A stretch of 64,000 nt of DNA from Nocardia pneumoniae NBRC 100136 (lineage in GTDB: Bacteria > Actinomycetota > Actinomycetes > Mycobacteriales > Mycobacteriaceae): NCBI RefSeq assembly GCF_000308755.1, contig NZ_BAGF01000003.1, forward strand, positions 1 through 64,000, given 5' to 3'. The first letter of the stretch is position 1, and each line of letters begins with the position of its first letter. The notes under the pieces were generated by a model, which searched no databases, had not been told where the DNA came from, and saw only the letters and a program-made list of their open reading frames with translations. Shown in pieces: positions 39,099-48,400 of this stretch. The translations under genes were made by a program, and so were the position numbers.

Positions 39099-39500
39099 TC
39101 ACGCCGGGTCGCTTCCCGCGTGCGTTGACAAGGCCGACTCGGACGCCCTGGCGACCTGCATGTCGACCTCCTGGATCTGGAGCGTCACGCCGTCCGGATC
39201 GACGACCCGCAGGCTGCGGCCGAAGTCCTCGTCGAAGATTTCGTAGTCGTAGCCCTGCTCGCGCAATCGGCTCGCGACCACTTCCAGCTTCTCGTCGGTC
39301 GCGAATCCGAGTTCGACCGATCCAGCCGGGCGTCCCTTCGACACCGTGAAGTCGTGCAGGCCGACCGCCCCGGCATCGGCCGAAAGTTGCGCCCAGACAT
39401 CGAGACTCGCATTCGCATCGAACGCCAGTCCCAGACCGGCGTAGAACTTGCGGCACGCTTCGACATCGGAGACGTACCTGATGGGCAGGACGGTCAGCAT
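39099..39500 (-). CDS. VOC superfamily (glyoxalase/bleomycin resistance-like) protein
   Basis: 133 aa. LTVLPIRYVSDVEACRKFYAGLGLAFDANASLDVWAQL and RVVDPDGVTLQIQEVD give a full beta-alpha-beta-beta-beta VOC domain with its C-terminal metal-side Glu-like position (QIQE). The metal His is not clearly conserved, so it may be a binding protein. Good AAGAAGGAGTGAG ribosome site. Stands alone at the edge of a gene-poor stretch. Confidence 0.82.
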   Translation of the reverse strand: MLTVLPIRYVSDVEACRKFYAGLGLAFDANASLDVWAQLSADAGAVGLHDFTVSKGRPAGSVELGFATDEKLEVVASRLREQGYDYEIFDEDFGRSLRVVDPDGVTLQIQEVDMQVARASESALSTHAGSDPA

Positions 39501-39700
39501 CTCTCACTCCTTCTTGGAACGGTTGCGACCGAGTGTGGATCGACGCCGCACGCCACGACCCTTTCCGTGGGGAATGAGCCGGGATCCGACACGCAATGCG
39601 GTCTCTATGACGCATTCGGTCATGGTGGAACGGTTCGCGGCCGTCGCGCCAATGCGCGGGCAACGAGTAGGTCAGAGAACCGTGACCTGATCAAGTAGTA

Positions 39701-39726
39701 GACCTGGCCGGGTGGGCGACCAGGTT
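39701..39726 (-). terminator. hairpin downstream of the 19-codon ORF
   Basis: GACCTGG (39701-39707) and CCAGGTT (39720-39726) pair perfectly (one G-U). It lies seven bases after the stop of the micro-ORF on the same strand, so it may end that transcript. Confidence 0.4.
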
Positions 39727-39733
39727 CGTCGAT

Positions 39734-39793
39734 TTACAGCAGGCCCCACCAGTAGAGCAGGCTGGCCAGGATCCAGACCAACACGGTTTCCAT
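39734..39793 (-). CDS. possible 19-aa membrane micropeptide
   Basis: ATG 39793 opens METVLVWILASLLYWWGLL, a single hydrophobic helix with a Trp-rich end, stop TAA at 39734. A GGGGAG Shine-Dalgarno lies five bases upstream of the ATG, and a hairpin lies just after the stop. TAA stops are rare in this GC-rich window. Such peptides are typically missed by gene finders. No homologue known to me. Confidence 0.45.
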   Translation of the reverse strand: METVLVWILASLLYWWGLL

Positions 39794-39942
39794 CGTCGCT
39801 CCCCATCTCATTGGCGCTCTTGTCTCCATCATCCCGCGATCGGTGGCCGTCCGGTAGCGGCTTCCCGCGTCACCACTTGGTAACGGGCCCTAACCTGCGG
39901 ATTTGATCTTGCAAGGTCTTGTTAAGGGCGCGCCAAGCCCGC

Positions 39943-40079
39943 GCTTGCATTCTTTGTCTCGCGGGGAGGCAAGCCACCACCAGGGGTTTGGGAACCGGGG
40001 AGCGACCTGTCTCGAGGGGTGACAGGTCGAGCCTCGGAGGTGGGGCCCGCCGGGCCGGTCTACGAGGGGTGGCCGGTCC
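39943..40079 (-). ncRNA. candidate structured RNA with two hairpins sharing a C-rich loop
   Basis: Two stems in the gene-poor gap: 40004-40011 with 40021-40028 (perfect 8 bp, nine-base loop) and 40052-40058 with 40073-40079 (7 bp, one G-U). Both loops carry CACCCCTCG on the minus strand. A third stem GCTTGC/GCAAGC (39943-39948 with 39969-39974) again has a CTCCCCG loop. Repeated C-rich loops resemble the actinobacterial 6C RNA in style; identity is not proven, and the strand is inferred. The remaining parts of 39501-40290 show nothing else. Confidence 0.4.
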
Positions 40080-40256
40080 GGCGGACAAGGGGTGCGGAGC
40101 GGTCGCTCGCGCCGGCTCTTCCTGGAGCTGACCGGCAACGAAATCAGTTGTTGCGGCTGCCGAAGGTAACCCACGGGTGTGCGGCACCGGACCCGACACG
40201 GGGGCGGCCGGGCTGATGGTGAGCGTGATCGGCCCGGCCGATATGAAACCTGTTCT

Positions 40257-40278
40257 AGACAGATCTTATATTTTGTCT
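40257..40278. promoter_or_regulatory. promoter/operator of the P450 gene
   Basis: AGACA (40257-40261) and TGTCT (40274-40278) form an inverted repeat across an AT-rich TCTTATATTTTG stretch with a likely -10 element, 12 bp before the P450 ATG. The downstream TetR is the natural candidate repressor; similar half-sites occur before the FAD monooxygenase. Confidence 0.5.
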
Positions 40279-40290
40279 TACTGTCGATAC

Positions 40291-41517
40291 ATGGTGAACG
40301 TTGCGTATCGGACGGCTCCCGTTTTCGAACTTCGCTCCGGGCCCACCTGGGCGTCGCCGTGGGAGATGTACACCGCGCTGCGCGAGCAGGACCCGGTGCA
40401 TCACGTCGTACCCGCCGCGCGACCGGAGCACGATTACTGGGTGCTCACCCGGCACGAGCACGTGTACGCGGCGGCGCGCGACAGCGAGACGTACTCCTCG
40501 CGCGACGGACTCACCGTGGAATACGGCGAACTCGACGAACTCGGCCTGACCGACAACCCGCCGCTGGTGATGCAGGATCCGCCGCGGCACACCGACTTCC
40601 GCAAACTGGTCGCCCGCGGGTTCACGCCGCGCCAGGTGGAGGAGGTCGAACCGGTGGTCCGCCGATTCGTGCGCGATCGGCTGGACGACATCGCGGGCCA
40701 CGGCGGCGGCGACATCGTGAAACAGCTGTTCAAGCCGCTGCCCAGCATGGTCGTGGCGCACTACCTCGGCGTGCCCGCGCAGGACCGGGCGAGGTTCGAC
40801 GGGTGGACCGACGCCGTCGTCGCGGGGAGCATCGACCGTACGAACACCCGAGCCCAGGCGGCGTCGGCGGAGATGATGGGGTACTTCGCCGAGCTGATCA
40901 AACGCCGCCGCACCGATCCAGGCGACGACACCGTGTCCCTGCTCGTCCAAGCGGGAATGGCCGCCGACGACACGGACGTGCGCGGACTGGTACAAATCCT
41001 GGCCTACACCTGGACCATGGTCGCGGGCGGAAACGACACCACGACGGGTCTGCTCGGCGGCGCGGTGCAGCTGTTGCAACAGCATCCGGACCAGCGCGCC
41101 GCCCTCGCCGCCGACCCGGACCGGATTCGGGTCGCGGTGGAGGAATTCGCCCGGCTGACCTCGCCGGTGCAGGGGCTGGCGCGCACCACCACGCATGATG
41201 TGGAGCTGGCTGGAAAGACGGTGCCCGCCGGGCGCAAGATTCTGCTGGTGTTCGGGTCCGCCAACCGGGACGAGCGAGCGTTCGGCGCCGACGCCGCCAC
41301 CCTCGACATCGACCGGAATCCGCAGCGCATCCTCACGTTCGGGCATGGGCCGCACCACTGCCTCGGCGCGGCAGCCGCCCGGATGCAGGCCCGCGTCGCG
41401 CTGGAGGAACTGCTCGACCGGTTCCCCGAGTACGTGGTCGACATCGACGCGGTCGAGTACGCGAGCGGTCCCTACGTCCGCAGGCCGACCACCGTGCCGT
41501 TCCGGTGCGCGGCATGA
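40291..41517 (+). CDS. cytochrome P450
   Basis: 408 aa from ATG 40291. The I-helix oxygen-binding motif is GGNDTTTGLLGG (about residue 249), ExxR appears as EFARL-type before PVQGLARTTT, and the haem-ligand loop FGHGPHHCLGAAAARMQAR places the Cys at 357. It is a soluble class I bacterial P450 needing ferredoxin and reductase encoded elsewhere. Substrate unknown. Upstream in-frame codons are non-coding leader. TetR follows after 129 bp. Confidence 0.95.
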   Translation: MVNVAYRTAPVFELRSGPTWASPWEMYTALREQDPVHHVVPAARPEHDYWVLTRHEHVYAAARDSETYSSRDGLTVEYGELDELGLTDNPPLVMQDPPRHTDFRKLVARGFTPRQVEEVEPVVRRFVRDRLDDIAGHGGGDIVKQLFKPLPSMVVAHYLGVPAQDRARFDGWTDAVVAGSIDRTNTRAQAASAEMMGYFAELIKRRRTDPGDDTVSLLVQAGMAADDTDVRGLVQILAYTWTMVAGGNDTTTGLLGGAVQLLQQHPDQRAALAADPDRIRVAVEEFARLTSPVQGLARTTTHDVELAGKTVPAGRKILLVFGSANRDERAFGADAATLDIDRNPQRILTFGHGPHHCLGAAAARMQARVALEELLDRFPEYVVDIDAVEYASGPYVRRPTTVPFRCAA

Positions 41518-41646
41518 GCGGTCCGGCCGGGAGGCGGCAGCGAAACATGACCATGAAGCGCCATACTCGTGCGCGAAAGGCTGAGCACGAGGTTGCCGGT
41601 GGGGCAGCGGACTGTGATCGTGGAGTGTTCCGGAAAGGCGCGTGGC

Positions 41647-42237
41647 ATGAGCGGTGATTGGCTGGCCGACGGCCGCGCCGAGTTGGCCGGTGAGCGCATC
41701 CTCGACGCGGTCCGCGCGCTGTTCATCGACAAAGGGGTCAGCGGAGTCGGGATGGCCGAAGTCGCGGAGGTCGCCGGTTGTTCCAGGGCGACGCTGTATC
41801 GCTACTTCGAGAATCGGCAGGCGCTCTACGTCGCCTTCGCCGGTCGCGAGGCGCGTCAACTGGTCCAGCGGGTATGGCGGGAACGCGCGGTCTCGGCGAG
41901 CGGGACGCCGGAGGAGCAGCTGCTCGATGCGTTGACCGCGCTGCTCGCCGAGGTGCGCAAGACGCCGCATCTAGCGGTCTGGTTCGCACCGGCCAACGCC
42001 GGAATCGTTGCTCAACTGGCGAATTCACCGGGTGTGGTCGACGCACTCGCGACGGACTTCGTCGCCGGATTCCGTCCCGAACTGTCCGCGCGGGCGGCCA
42101 AGCGTGTGGGGCAGTGGGTGGTGCGCGCAATGGTGTCGCTGCTGACCTTGCCCGGTGCGGGAGAAGACGAGGAACGCACCATGCTGCGCACTTTCGTGCT
42201 GCCTTTCTTGCTCGACGGTCGGACGGCGATCGACTGA
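41647..42237 (+). CDS. TetR family transcriptional regulator
   Basis: 196 aa from ATG 41647 (MSGDWLADG). HTH at about residues 14-60 (LAGERILDAVRALFIDKGVSGVGMAEVAEVAGCSRATLYRYFENRQAL). Likely controls the P450 upstream and the convergent FAD monooxygenase, given AGACA/TGTCT half-sites in front of both. Ligand unknown. Confidence 0.9.
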   Translation: MSGDWLADGRAELAGERILDAVRALFIDKGVSGVGMAEVAEVAGCSRATLYRYFENRQALYVAFAGREARQLVQRVWRERAVSASGTPEEQLLDALTALLAEVRKTPHLAVWFAPANAGIVAQLANSPGVVDALATDFVAGFRPELSARAAKRVGQWVVRAMVSLLTLPGAGEDEERTMLRTFVLPFLLDGRTAID

Positions 42238-42302
42238 CGGAGCCGGTCGGGCGCACGAAGTGGGTGCAACGATGCGTCCGATCGTCCGGCCGACATGTCG
42301 AC

Positions 42303-42328
42303 GACCGGAGCCGCACGGGACTCCGGTC
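42303..42328. terminator. bidirectional hairpin between TetR and FAD monooxygenase genes
   Basis: GACCGGAG (42303-42310) and CTCCGGTC (42321-42328) are perfect complements with a ten-base loop, in the gap between two convergent genes. Confidence 0.6.
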
Positions 42329-42340
42329 GACAACAGGGGT

Positions 42341-43576
42341 CTAGCCGATGGTCACCCCTGAGTAGTCGGGCAGGTCGTAGGACTCGGTCTTGCTGAGCAT
42401 CCGCATCATGACCGGCCGCATCGCCTTCGACATCATCAGCTTGCTGACCAGATGCCCCGCGCGAATGCCGAAGCGGGTCTTGGGCGTCATGGCGTGCAGC
42501 CCGCCCGGCTGCAACTGCTGCGCCGTTTTCACGAAGGGGCGCAGGACCTCTTCGTAGCGGGCCAAGCCGCGTTCCGGATCGGCGGCGTGCCCGGCGATCT
42601 CACCGGCGAGGACGTACGCGCCGACCAGCGCCATGGCCGTCCCCTGCCCGGTCAGCGGCGAACCGCAGTAGCCCGCGTCGCCGAGCAGCACCACCCGGCC
42701 CCGGACCCAGCTCGGCATGTCGATGCGTGCCAGCTCGTCGAAGTAGAAGTCCGGTGCATCGGCCATCGCCGAGGCGATGCGGGCCGACTCCCAGCCGCCT
42801 CCGGCCAGTCGGTCCCGAATGAACCGCTGCTGCGCTTCGACATCCCGGCGCAGTGCGGGATCCGCCTCGGCGCGGATCACGACGAGCGCTTTGCAGGTGC
42901 CGAGGTCGGCGTCGGGGCGCATGCCCAATCCGGTGGCTCCGACCAGCGAGTGCATCGTGAACCAGTGCGGCTCCAGGTCTTCCGGCCGCGGCAGCGTGAA
43001 GAAGGACATGTATCCGCCCAGGTAGGTGGCGAATTGCTCTTCCGGGCCGAACACCATGCGGCGGGTCGCGGAGTGCAATCCGTCCGCGCCGATCACGATG
43101 TCGAATCGCTCGGTGGCGCCGGAGGCGAAGGTCACGTCGACGCCCGCGTCGTCTTGTTCGAGCGCGGTGATCCACTCCCCGTAGCGGTAGTCGACGCCGC
43201 CCTCGGCGGCGAGCAGGTCCAGCAGAACCTGATTCAAATCCCCACGGGTGATCTCGATTTCGGCGACCCCGCCCTTCCCGTCGAAGAGTTCCATCGGCAT
43301 GCGCAGGATCTCGCGGCCCGTGTCGTCGACGTACTTCATACCGCGCTCATCGAGCTGATAGGTGCGGATACCCGGCATCATCCCCATCCGCTCGGCCACC
43401 TCGCGGCTCGGCCCGCGCAGGTCGACAGCCTGCCCGCCGGGCCGCGGCGCCGCCGCCCGCTCCGCGACGGTGACCCGGATGCCGGACCGGAGCAGTTGCA
43501 GCGCAACGGCATTGCCGCCGATGCCGCCACCGGCGACCAGCACGCGGAACTGACTGCTTACAGACTTGGCGCTCAT
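42341..43576 (-). CDS. FAD-dependent monooxygenase (PHBH fold)
   Basis: 411 aa. FRVLVAGGGIGGNAVALQLLRSGIRVTVAERA (10-41) is the FAD Rossmann site, FDIVIGADGLHSATRRMVFG holds the DG motif and RVVLLGDAGYCGSPLTGQGTAMALVGAYVLAGEI the GD motif. It belongs to the group A flavin hydroxylases that includes antibiotic-inactivating TetX and Rox relatives. Substrate unknown. Its upstream region carries multiple palindromes. Confidence 0.9.
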   Translation of the reverse strand: MSAKSVSSQFRVLVAGGGIGGNAVALQLLRSGIRVTVAERAAAPRPGGQAVDLRGPSREVAERMGMMPGIRTYQLDERGMKYVDDTGREILRMPMELFDGKGGVAEIEITRGDLNQVLLDLLAAEGGVDYRYGEWITALEQDDAGVDVTFASGATERFDIVIGADGLHSATRRMVFGPEEQFATYLGGYMSFFTLPRPEDLEPHWFTMHSLVGATGLGMRPDADLGTCKALVVIRAEADPALRRDVEAQQRFIRDRLAGGGWESARIASAMADAPDFYFDELARIDMPSWVRGRVVLLGDAGYCGSPLTGQGTAMALVGAYVLAGEIAGHAADPERGLARYEEVLRPFVKTAQQLQPGGLHAMTPKTRFGIRAGHLVSKLMMSKAMRPVMMRMLSKTESYDLPDYSGVTIG

Positions 43577-43604
43577 AACTTCCCTCGACTCCCACTGCGT
43601 TGTC

Positions 43605-43661
43605 CAAACGTCTCAGACATATGTCTAACACACGTCTAAAACGTTTGTCTAGCACAAACGT
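43605..43661. promoter_or_regulatory. operator cluster upstream of the FAD monooxygenase
   Basis: AGACATATGTCT (43615-43626) is a perfect 12-bp palindrome. ACGTTTG (43641-43647) and CAAACGT (43655-43661) form an inverted repeat with a 7-bp spacer, and another CAAACGT stands at 43605-43611. These are AT-rich for the window and fit a TetR-regulated promoter. Confidence 0.6.
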
Positions 43662-43683
43662 CCAAATTCGCGGACATGCAAAC

Positions 43684-43738
43684 GAGTGGCACATGGTTGC
43701 GGGGAAGTCCGAGAGGACTCCACCACCATGTGCCACTC
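43684..43738 (-). terminator. strong nested hairpin after the allophanate hydrolase gene
   Basis: 14-bp perfect outer stem (GAGTGGCACATGGT at 43684-43697, ACCATGTGCCACTC at 43725-43738) with an inner AGTCC-GAGA-GGACT hairpin (43706-43719, GNRA-type loop). It lies six bases after the stop at 43745 and insulates the urea genes from the FAD monooxygenase promoter. Confidence 0.75.
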
Positions 43739-43744
43739 AGGGCG

Positions 43745-45472
43745 TTATGCGCGGTGGTGTAGGTAGGTTCGCCAGCTGGCGTGATGGGTGATGTCGAGGG
43801 CGGTATGGGCGGCGTCGTGGGTGCAGCTGAAGCCGATGACGCTGCGGCCGTCGGCAAGGTCGATGCTGGTCAGCGCCATGGGTGCGGGGAGGTCGGCGAG
43901 GAAGCGGCCGAGCCCGGCCTCGGAGATCCGGAAGAGTTCCCCCGCGATCGGTGCGCCGAGACCAGGCCCGTGACGCACCAGGCCCGGCTTGGGCGGTGTG
44001 GTGTCCAGCGCGGTGAGGCGGTAGGCGTCGGTAGTGCGGATCTCGCCGACGAAGCGGGCGCCGAGCTGTTCGAGCTGCCAGTGCAGCGGTTGCCCGCGCA
44101 GGTGCGCGCCGAAGACGGCGAGGTCGACGCCACGATCGACCAGCAGCGGCGCGCTTTCGCGGCCGAGCAGGCGAGCGGCCACATCTATGGCCACCTGGTC
44201 GGCGAAGGCCGGGGTGACCAGCATGACGCCGAACGGCGCACCGTCGGCGGTGGGTGCGCCGGGGATGGCGACAGCGGCCATGTCCAGCAGATTGCAGAAG
44301 TTGGTGTACGTGCCCATCCGCCGGTTGATCCCGATCGGATCCGCTTGCACGGCAGCGATACCGGGGTGCTCGGTGGTGGTGGGCAGCAGCAAGGCGTCGA
44401 AGCCGTGCAGTAGTTCGGCGGCCGACGCTTTGGCGCGGGCGAGCGTGTCGAGGTCGGCCGCGAACGCGGGGCCGGTCTTCTCCCGCGCCGCGCCGATTAT
44501 GGCGGTGACGGTAGGGTCGGCGCCCGCCGGTGCGGTGTCCAGGAACGCGCCGACCGCCGCGTAGCGTTCCGCGACGATCGCGCCGTCATAGAGCAGCAGC
44601 GCGGCGTCGAGCAGGACGGAGATGTCGATCTCTTCGGTTTTCGCGCCCGTGTCGGCGACCCCGGCGACGGTGCGGGCGAATGCCTCCCGATACGGCTCGC
44701 TGAGCGCGGCCAAGTCCTCGGCGCGCGGCACGGCGATGCGCGGCGCGAGCGGAGCGGACAGCCGGACGTCGACGGGCCAGGTCCGGCTGCGCGGGTCCCG
44801 CGGCTCCGGTCCGGCCATCACCGCGGCGGCGGCCACGGCCAGATCCAGGTCGGCGGCGAACACCGTGACGGCGTCGTAATCCGCACAGGCGGGCACGGTT
44901 CCGTGCGCCGGGATGACGCCCAGCGTGGCCTTGATGCCGACGATCCCGTGCAGCGCGGCGGGCACCCGTCCCGACCCGGCCGTGTCGGTGCCGATTCCGA
45001 GGTCCGCGACGGCGAGCGCCACCGCCGCCGCGGACCCCGAGCTCGACCCGCCGGACACCAGATTCGGGTCGAGAGCGTTGCGCACCGGGCCGTACGGGCT
45101 GCGCGTCCCGACCAGCCCGGTGGCGAATTGGTCCAGATTCGTCTTGCCCAGCACGAGCGCGCCCGCCGCGATCAGTCGCTCGATCGCCGCCGCGGTCACG
45201 TCCGGGGTGTAGGCGAACTCGGGACAGGCCGCGGTGGTCGGCAGACCGGCCACATCGATGTTGTCCTTCACCGCAACCAGCACCCCGGCCAGCGGCAAGG
45301 CCGCACCGGCGGCGAGCCGCTCGGCGACGACGGCCGCTTCGGCGGCGACCTCGCTTTCCGGCCGCAGCGTGATCCACACCTCCGGACGATCCACCTCGGC
45401 TATCCGCCGATAGGCGGCCGCGACTCGTTCGACGGGATCGGCCGCCGTGCTGCCTGGGACGCCTCGGGGCAT
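43745..45472 (-). CDS. atzF: allophanate hydrolase
   Basis: 575 aa. The amidase-signature domain (residues 1-440) has K69 in GVLVAVKDNIDVAG, cis-Ser near 143 in GGSSSGSAAAVA and the nucleophile S167 in GTDTAGSGRVPA; the C-terminal ~130 aa form the additional AtzF C-domain (AHLRGQPLHWQLEQLGARFVG...). It splits allophanate into ammonia and CO2. It follows urea carboxylase directly (start at 45472, stop of the carboxylase at 45473), so both form urea amidolyase from separate proteins. An alternative would be a biuret or other allophanate source. Confidence 0.93.
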   Translation of the reverse strand: MPRGVPGSTAADPVERVAAAYRRIAEVDRPEVWITLRPESEVAAEAAVVAERLAAGAALPLAGVLVAVKDNIDVAGLPTTAACPEFAYTPDVTAAAIERLIAAGALVLGKTNLDQFATGLVGTRSPYGPVRNALDPNLVSGGSSSGSAAAVALAVADLGIGTDTAGSGRVPAALHGIVGIKATLGVIPAHGTVPACADYDAVTVFAADLDLAVAAAAVMAGPEPRDPRSRTWPVDVRLSAPLAPRIAVPRAEDLAALSEPYREAFARTVAGVADTGAKTEEIDISVLLDAALLLYDGAIVAERYAAVGAFLDTAPAGADPTVTAIIGAAREKTGPAFAADLDTLARAKASAAELLHGFDALLLPTTTEHPGIAAVQADPIGINRRMGTYTNFCNLLDMAAVAIPGAPTADGAPFGVMLVTPAFADQVAIDVAARLLGRESAPLLVDRGVDLAVFGAHLRGQPLHWQLEQLGARFVGEIRTTDAYRLTALDTTPPKPGLVRHGPGLGAPIAGELFRISEAGLGRFLADLPAPMALTSIDLADGRSVIGFSCTHDAAHTALDITHHASWRTYLHHRA

Positions 45473-48400
45473 TCAGTCGACTCCGATCACTACGAGGGGT
45501 GTGCCCGGCTCCACCTTGGCGCCGGGTGCCGTCAATACCTTCAGCACGGTGCCGTCACCAGGGCTCTGCACGGGTAACTCGAGTTTCATCGCCTCTAGCA
45601 CGGCAACCGGTGCTCCGGCGGTGAGCCGTTGTCCCGCCTCGACTTCCACCCGCCAGACATTGCCGATCATCGGCGCGGTCACCACGGTCGCGTCCGCGGG
45701 CAGCCCGGCCAGCGGATCGTCGATCGGTGCGGCGACCGGCGCGACGGTGGTGCGTTCGAATTCGCCCGCCGCGCGCCACGCCGCCTTCTCCGCCTCGAAC
45801 GCGGCCGCCTGCCTGGCTTCGAACTCGGCGATGGAGTCGGCTTCGGTGCGCAGCAGTCGCACATGGTCGGCGAGGGCGAAGCTGCCTTCGCTCACCTCCG
45901 CGTCGAACCGGCCCGCCTCGGCCGCCGCCCGGTACTCGAGCAATTGCTCCGGGCTCACCGGTTCCCAGACGATGCGATCGAAGAATCGGAACAGCCAAGG
46001 CGTGCCCGGTTCGAACGGCGCGGACTGCCGGTAGCTCGACCAGATCGGCACGGTGCGGCCGATCAACTGGTAGCCGCCCGGCGAGGCCATCCCGTAGACG
46101 CACAGGTACTTGCCGCCGATGCCGACGGCGTCGGACGGCGTCCACGTGCGGGCCGGGTTGTATTTCGTGGTGACCAGCCGGTGCCGCGGATCGAGCGGAA
46201 CGGCCAGCGGCGCACCGAGATACACGTCACCCAGACCCAGCACCAGGTATTCGGCGTCGAACACGGTGGTGCGCACGTCCTCGACGCTGTCGAGCCCGTT
46301 GACGCGACGAATGAACTCCACGTTCGACGGCAGCCAGGGCGCGGTGTCGCGCACGCCGCTGCGATAGCGGTCGATCGCCTCGGCGATGGACGGGTCGTCG
46401 AACGAGAGCGGTAGGCGGATGGTGCGGCTCGGCACCACGAGGTCGGTGGTGGCGGGCAGGTCGAGTTCGAGCTCGGCCAGCGTGCCGAGCAGTCGATACT
46501 GCGGCAGCACGTCGGGATCGAAGTGGATGTGCAGGGATCGGACACCCGGGGTCACGTCGAGAATGCCGGGAAGCCCGGCGGCGGCGAGTGCTTCGGACAG
46601 CGCGTGCACCCGCATGCGCAACCCGAGATCGAGCACCATCTCGCCGTATTCCACCAGGACGTTGTCGTCCCCGCCGCGCAGGTAGCGCACGCGTGGAAGG
46701 TCCGGGGACGCATCGACGCCGCCCAAGATGCCGCGATCGGCAAGGGCCGCAAGCGAATCCGGGACGAGGTCGGGCACGCGGTTGCTGTTGGAGGCGCGCA
46801 ATTCGGCCGCTTTGTCGTCGTCGACCGGCACGAACCGCACCGTGTCACCGGGACGGAGCTGGCCGAGTCGCCAGCGATGCGCGGACACCACCGTCAGCGG
46901 GCAGGCGAAGCCGCCGAGACTCGGGCCGTCGGGACCGAGCAGGATCGGCGTGTCGCCGGAGACGTTCAGCGCGCCGACGCTGTACGGGTTGTCGTGCAGG
47001 TTGGACGGGTGCAGCCCGGCCTCGCCGCCGTCGGTGCGCGACCAGGTCGGTTTCGGGCCCTCCAGGCGGATGCCGGTGCGGTTGGCATGGCTGCCGACCC
47101 GCCAGGGATGCGTGCAGAACTGGGTCATGTCGGCGTCGGTGAAGTACGCGGGCGCGGTCTGCGGTCCCACGCCGACGGCGAGCCGCCAGTCGTGGGTGAA
47201 TTCCGGTCGCTCGCCCGGCGGCACCGTGGCGGGCGAGCCGAGCGCGTCGCCGGTGATCCGGGCAATGCCGAGTACGTCTCCGGTGGCTATCGCCTTTCCG
47301 GTGACACCGCCGAATCCGCCAAGGGTGAAGGTGGCGGCGCTGCCGTGATAGAGCGGAGCATCGATACCGCCGCGCACGGCCACGTAGGTGCGCAAACCGG
47401 TGTCGGTGGGCGTGCCGATATCGAGCACGGCACCGGCGGGCACGGTGATGGGCTCCCACATGTCCACTGGGCGGTCGTCGACCGTCACGGGGGTCGGCGC
47501 GCCGGTCACACACACGATGGCGGCGTCGGCGAAGCGCAATTGTGGCCCCTGCAAGGTGCATTCGAGCGCGGGGACGCCGATCGGATTGCCGACCGCGGTG
47601 TTGGCGAGGGTGAAGGAGAGGTCGTCCATCGGGCCGGACGGCGGAATGCCGACCTCCCACAAGCCGATTCGGCCCGGATAGTCCTGCACCGTGGTCATCG
47701 TCCCGCTGCGCAGCACGTCGATGCGATGCCCGGCCGGGCGGATCTCGGCCAGTGTGGTCGTGGTGTGCTCGATGCGCAGCACCCGGGGGTCGTCCGACGC
47801 CTGACGCAATTGCGGCAGATTCGTCTGCACGCCGTAGATCCGCGTCGTGCCGAGCGCGGCGCGCACCGTGGCGAAGGCGTCCGCGCGGTTCGCGCCGGAG
47901 CCGATCACCTTGGCCAGCAGCGGGTCGTAGTACGGGCTGACCTGCGAGCCGGTCTCCACCCAGGTGTCGACCCGGACGTCGGCCGGGAACCGCGCGGACG
48001 TCACCAGACCCGCGCTGGGCCGGTAATCGTGGCCAGGGTCCTCCGCGTACACGCGAGCCTCCACCGCGTGACCGGTGATCGGTGGCCCGCTCTCGGGCAG
48101 CTCGTCCACCATCGAGGTGTCGCCGCCCGCCAGCCGCAGCATCCATTCGACCAGGTCGACCCCGGTGACCGCCTCGGTGACCGGATGCTCGACCTGTAGG
48201 CGGGTGTTCATCTCCAGGAACGAGGCGGTGTCGTGGTCGGCGTCGTAGACGAACTCGACCGTCCCCGCCGACCGGTAGCCGACCGACCGGGCGAGTTCAC
48301 GCGAAGCGGCGAGCAAGCGCTCCGACAGCTCCGTGCCGAGTCCCGGCGCGGGAGCCTCCTCGATCACCTTCTGGTTGCGGCGTTGCAGCGAGCAGTCCCG

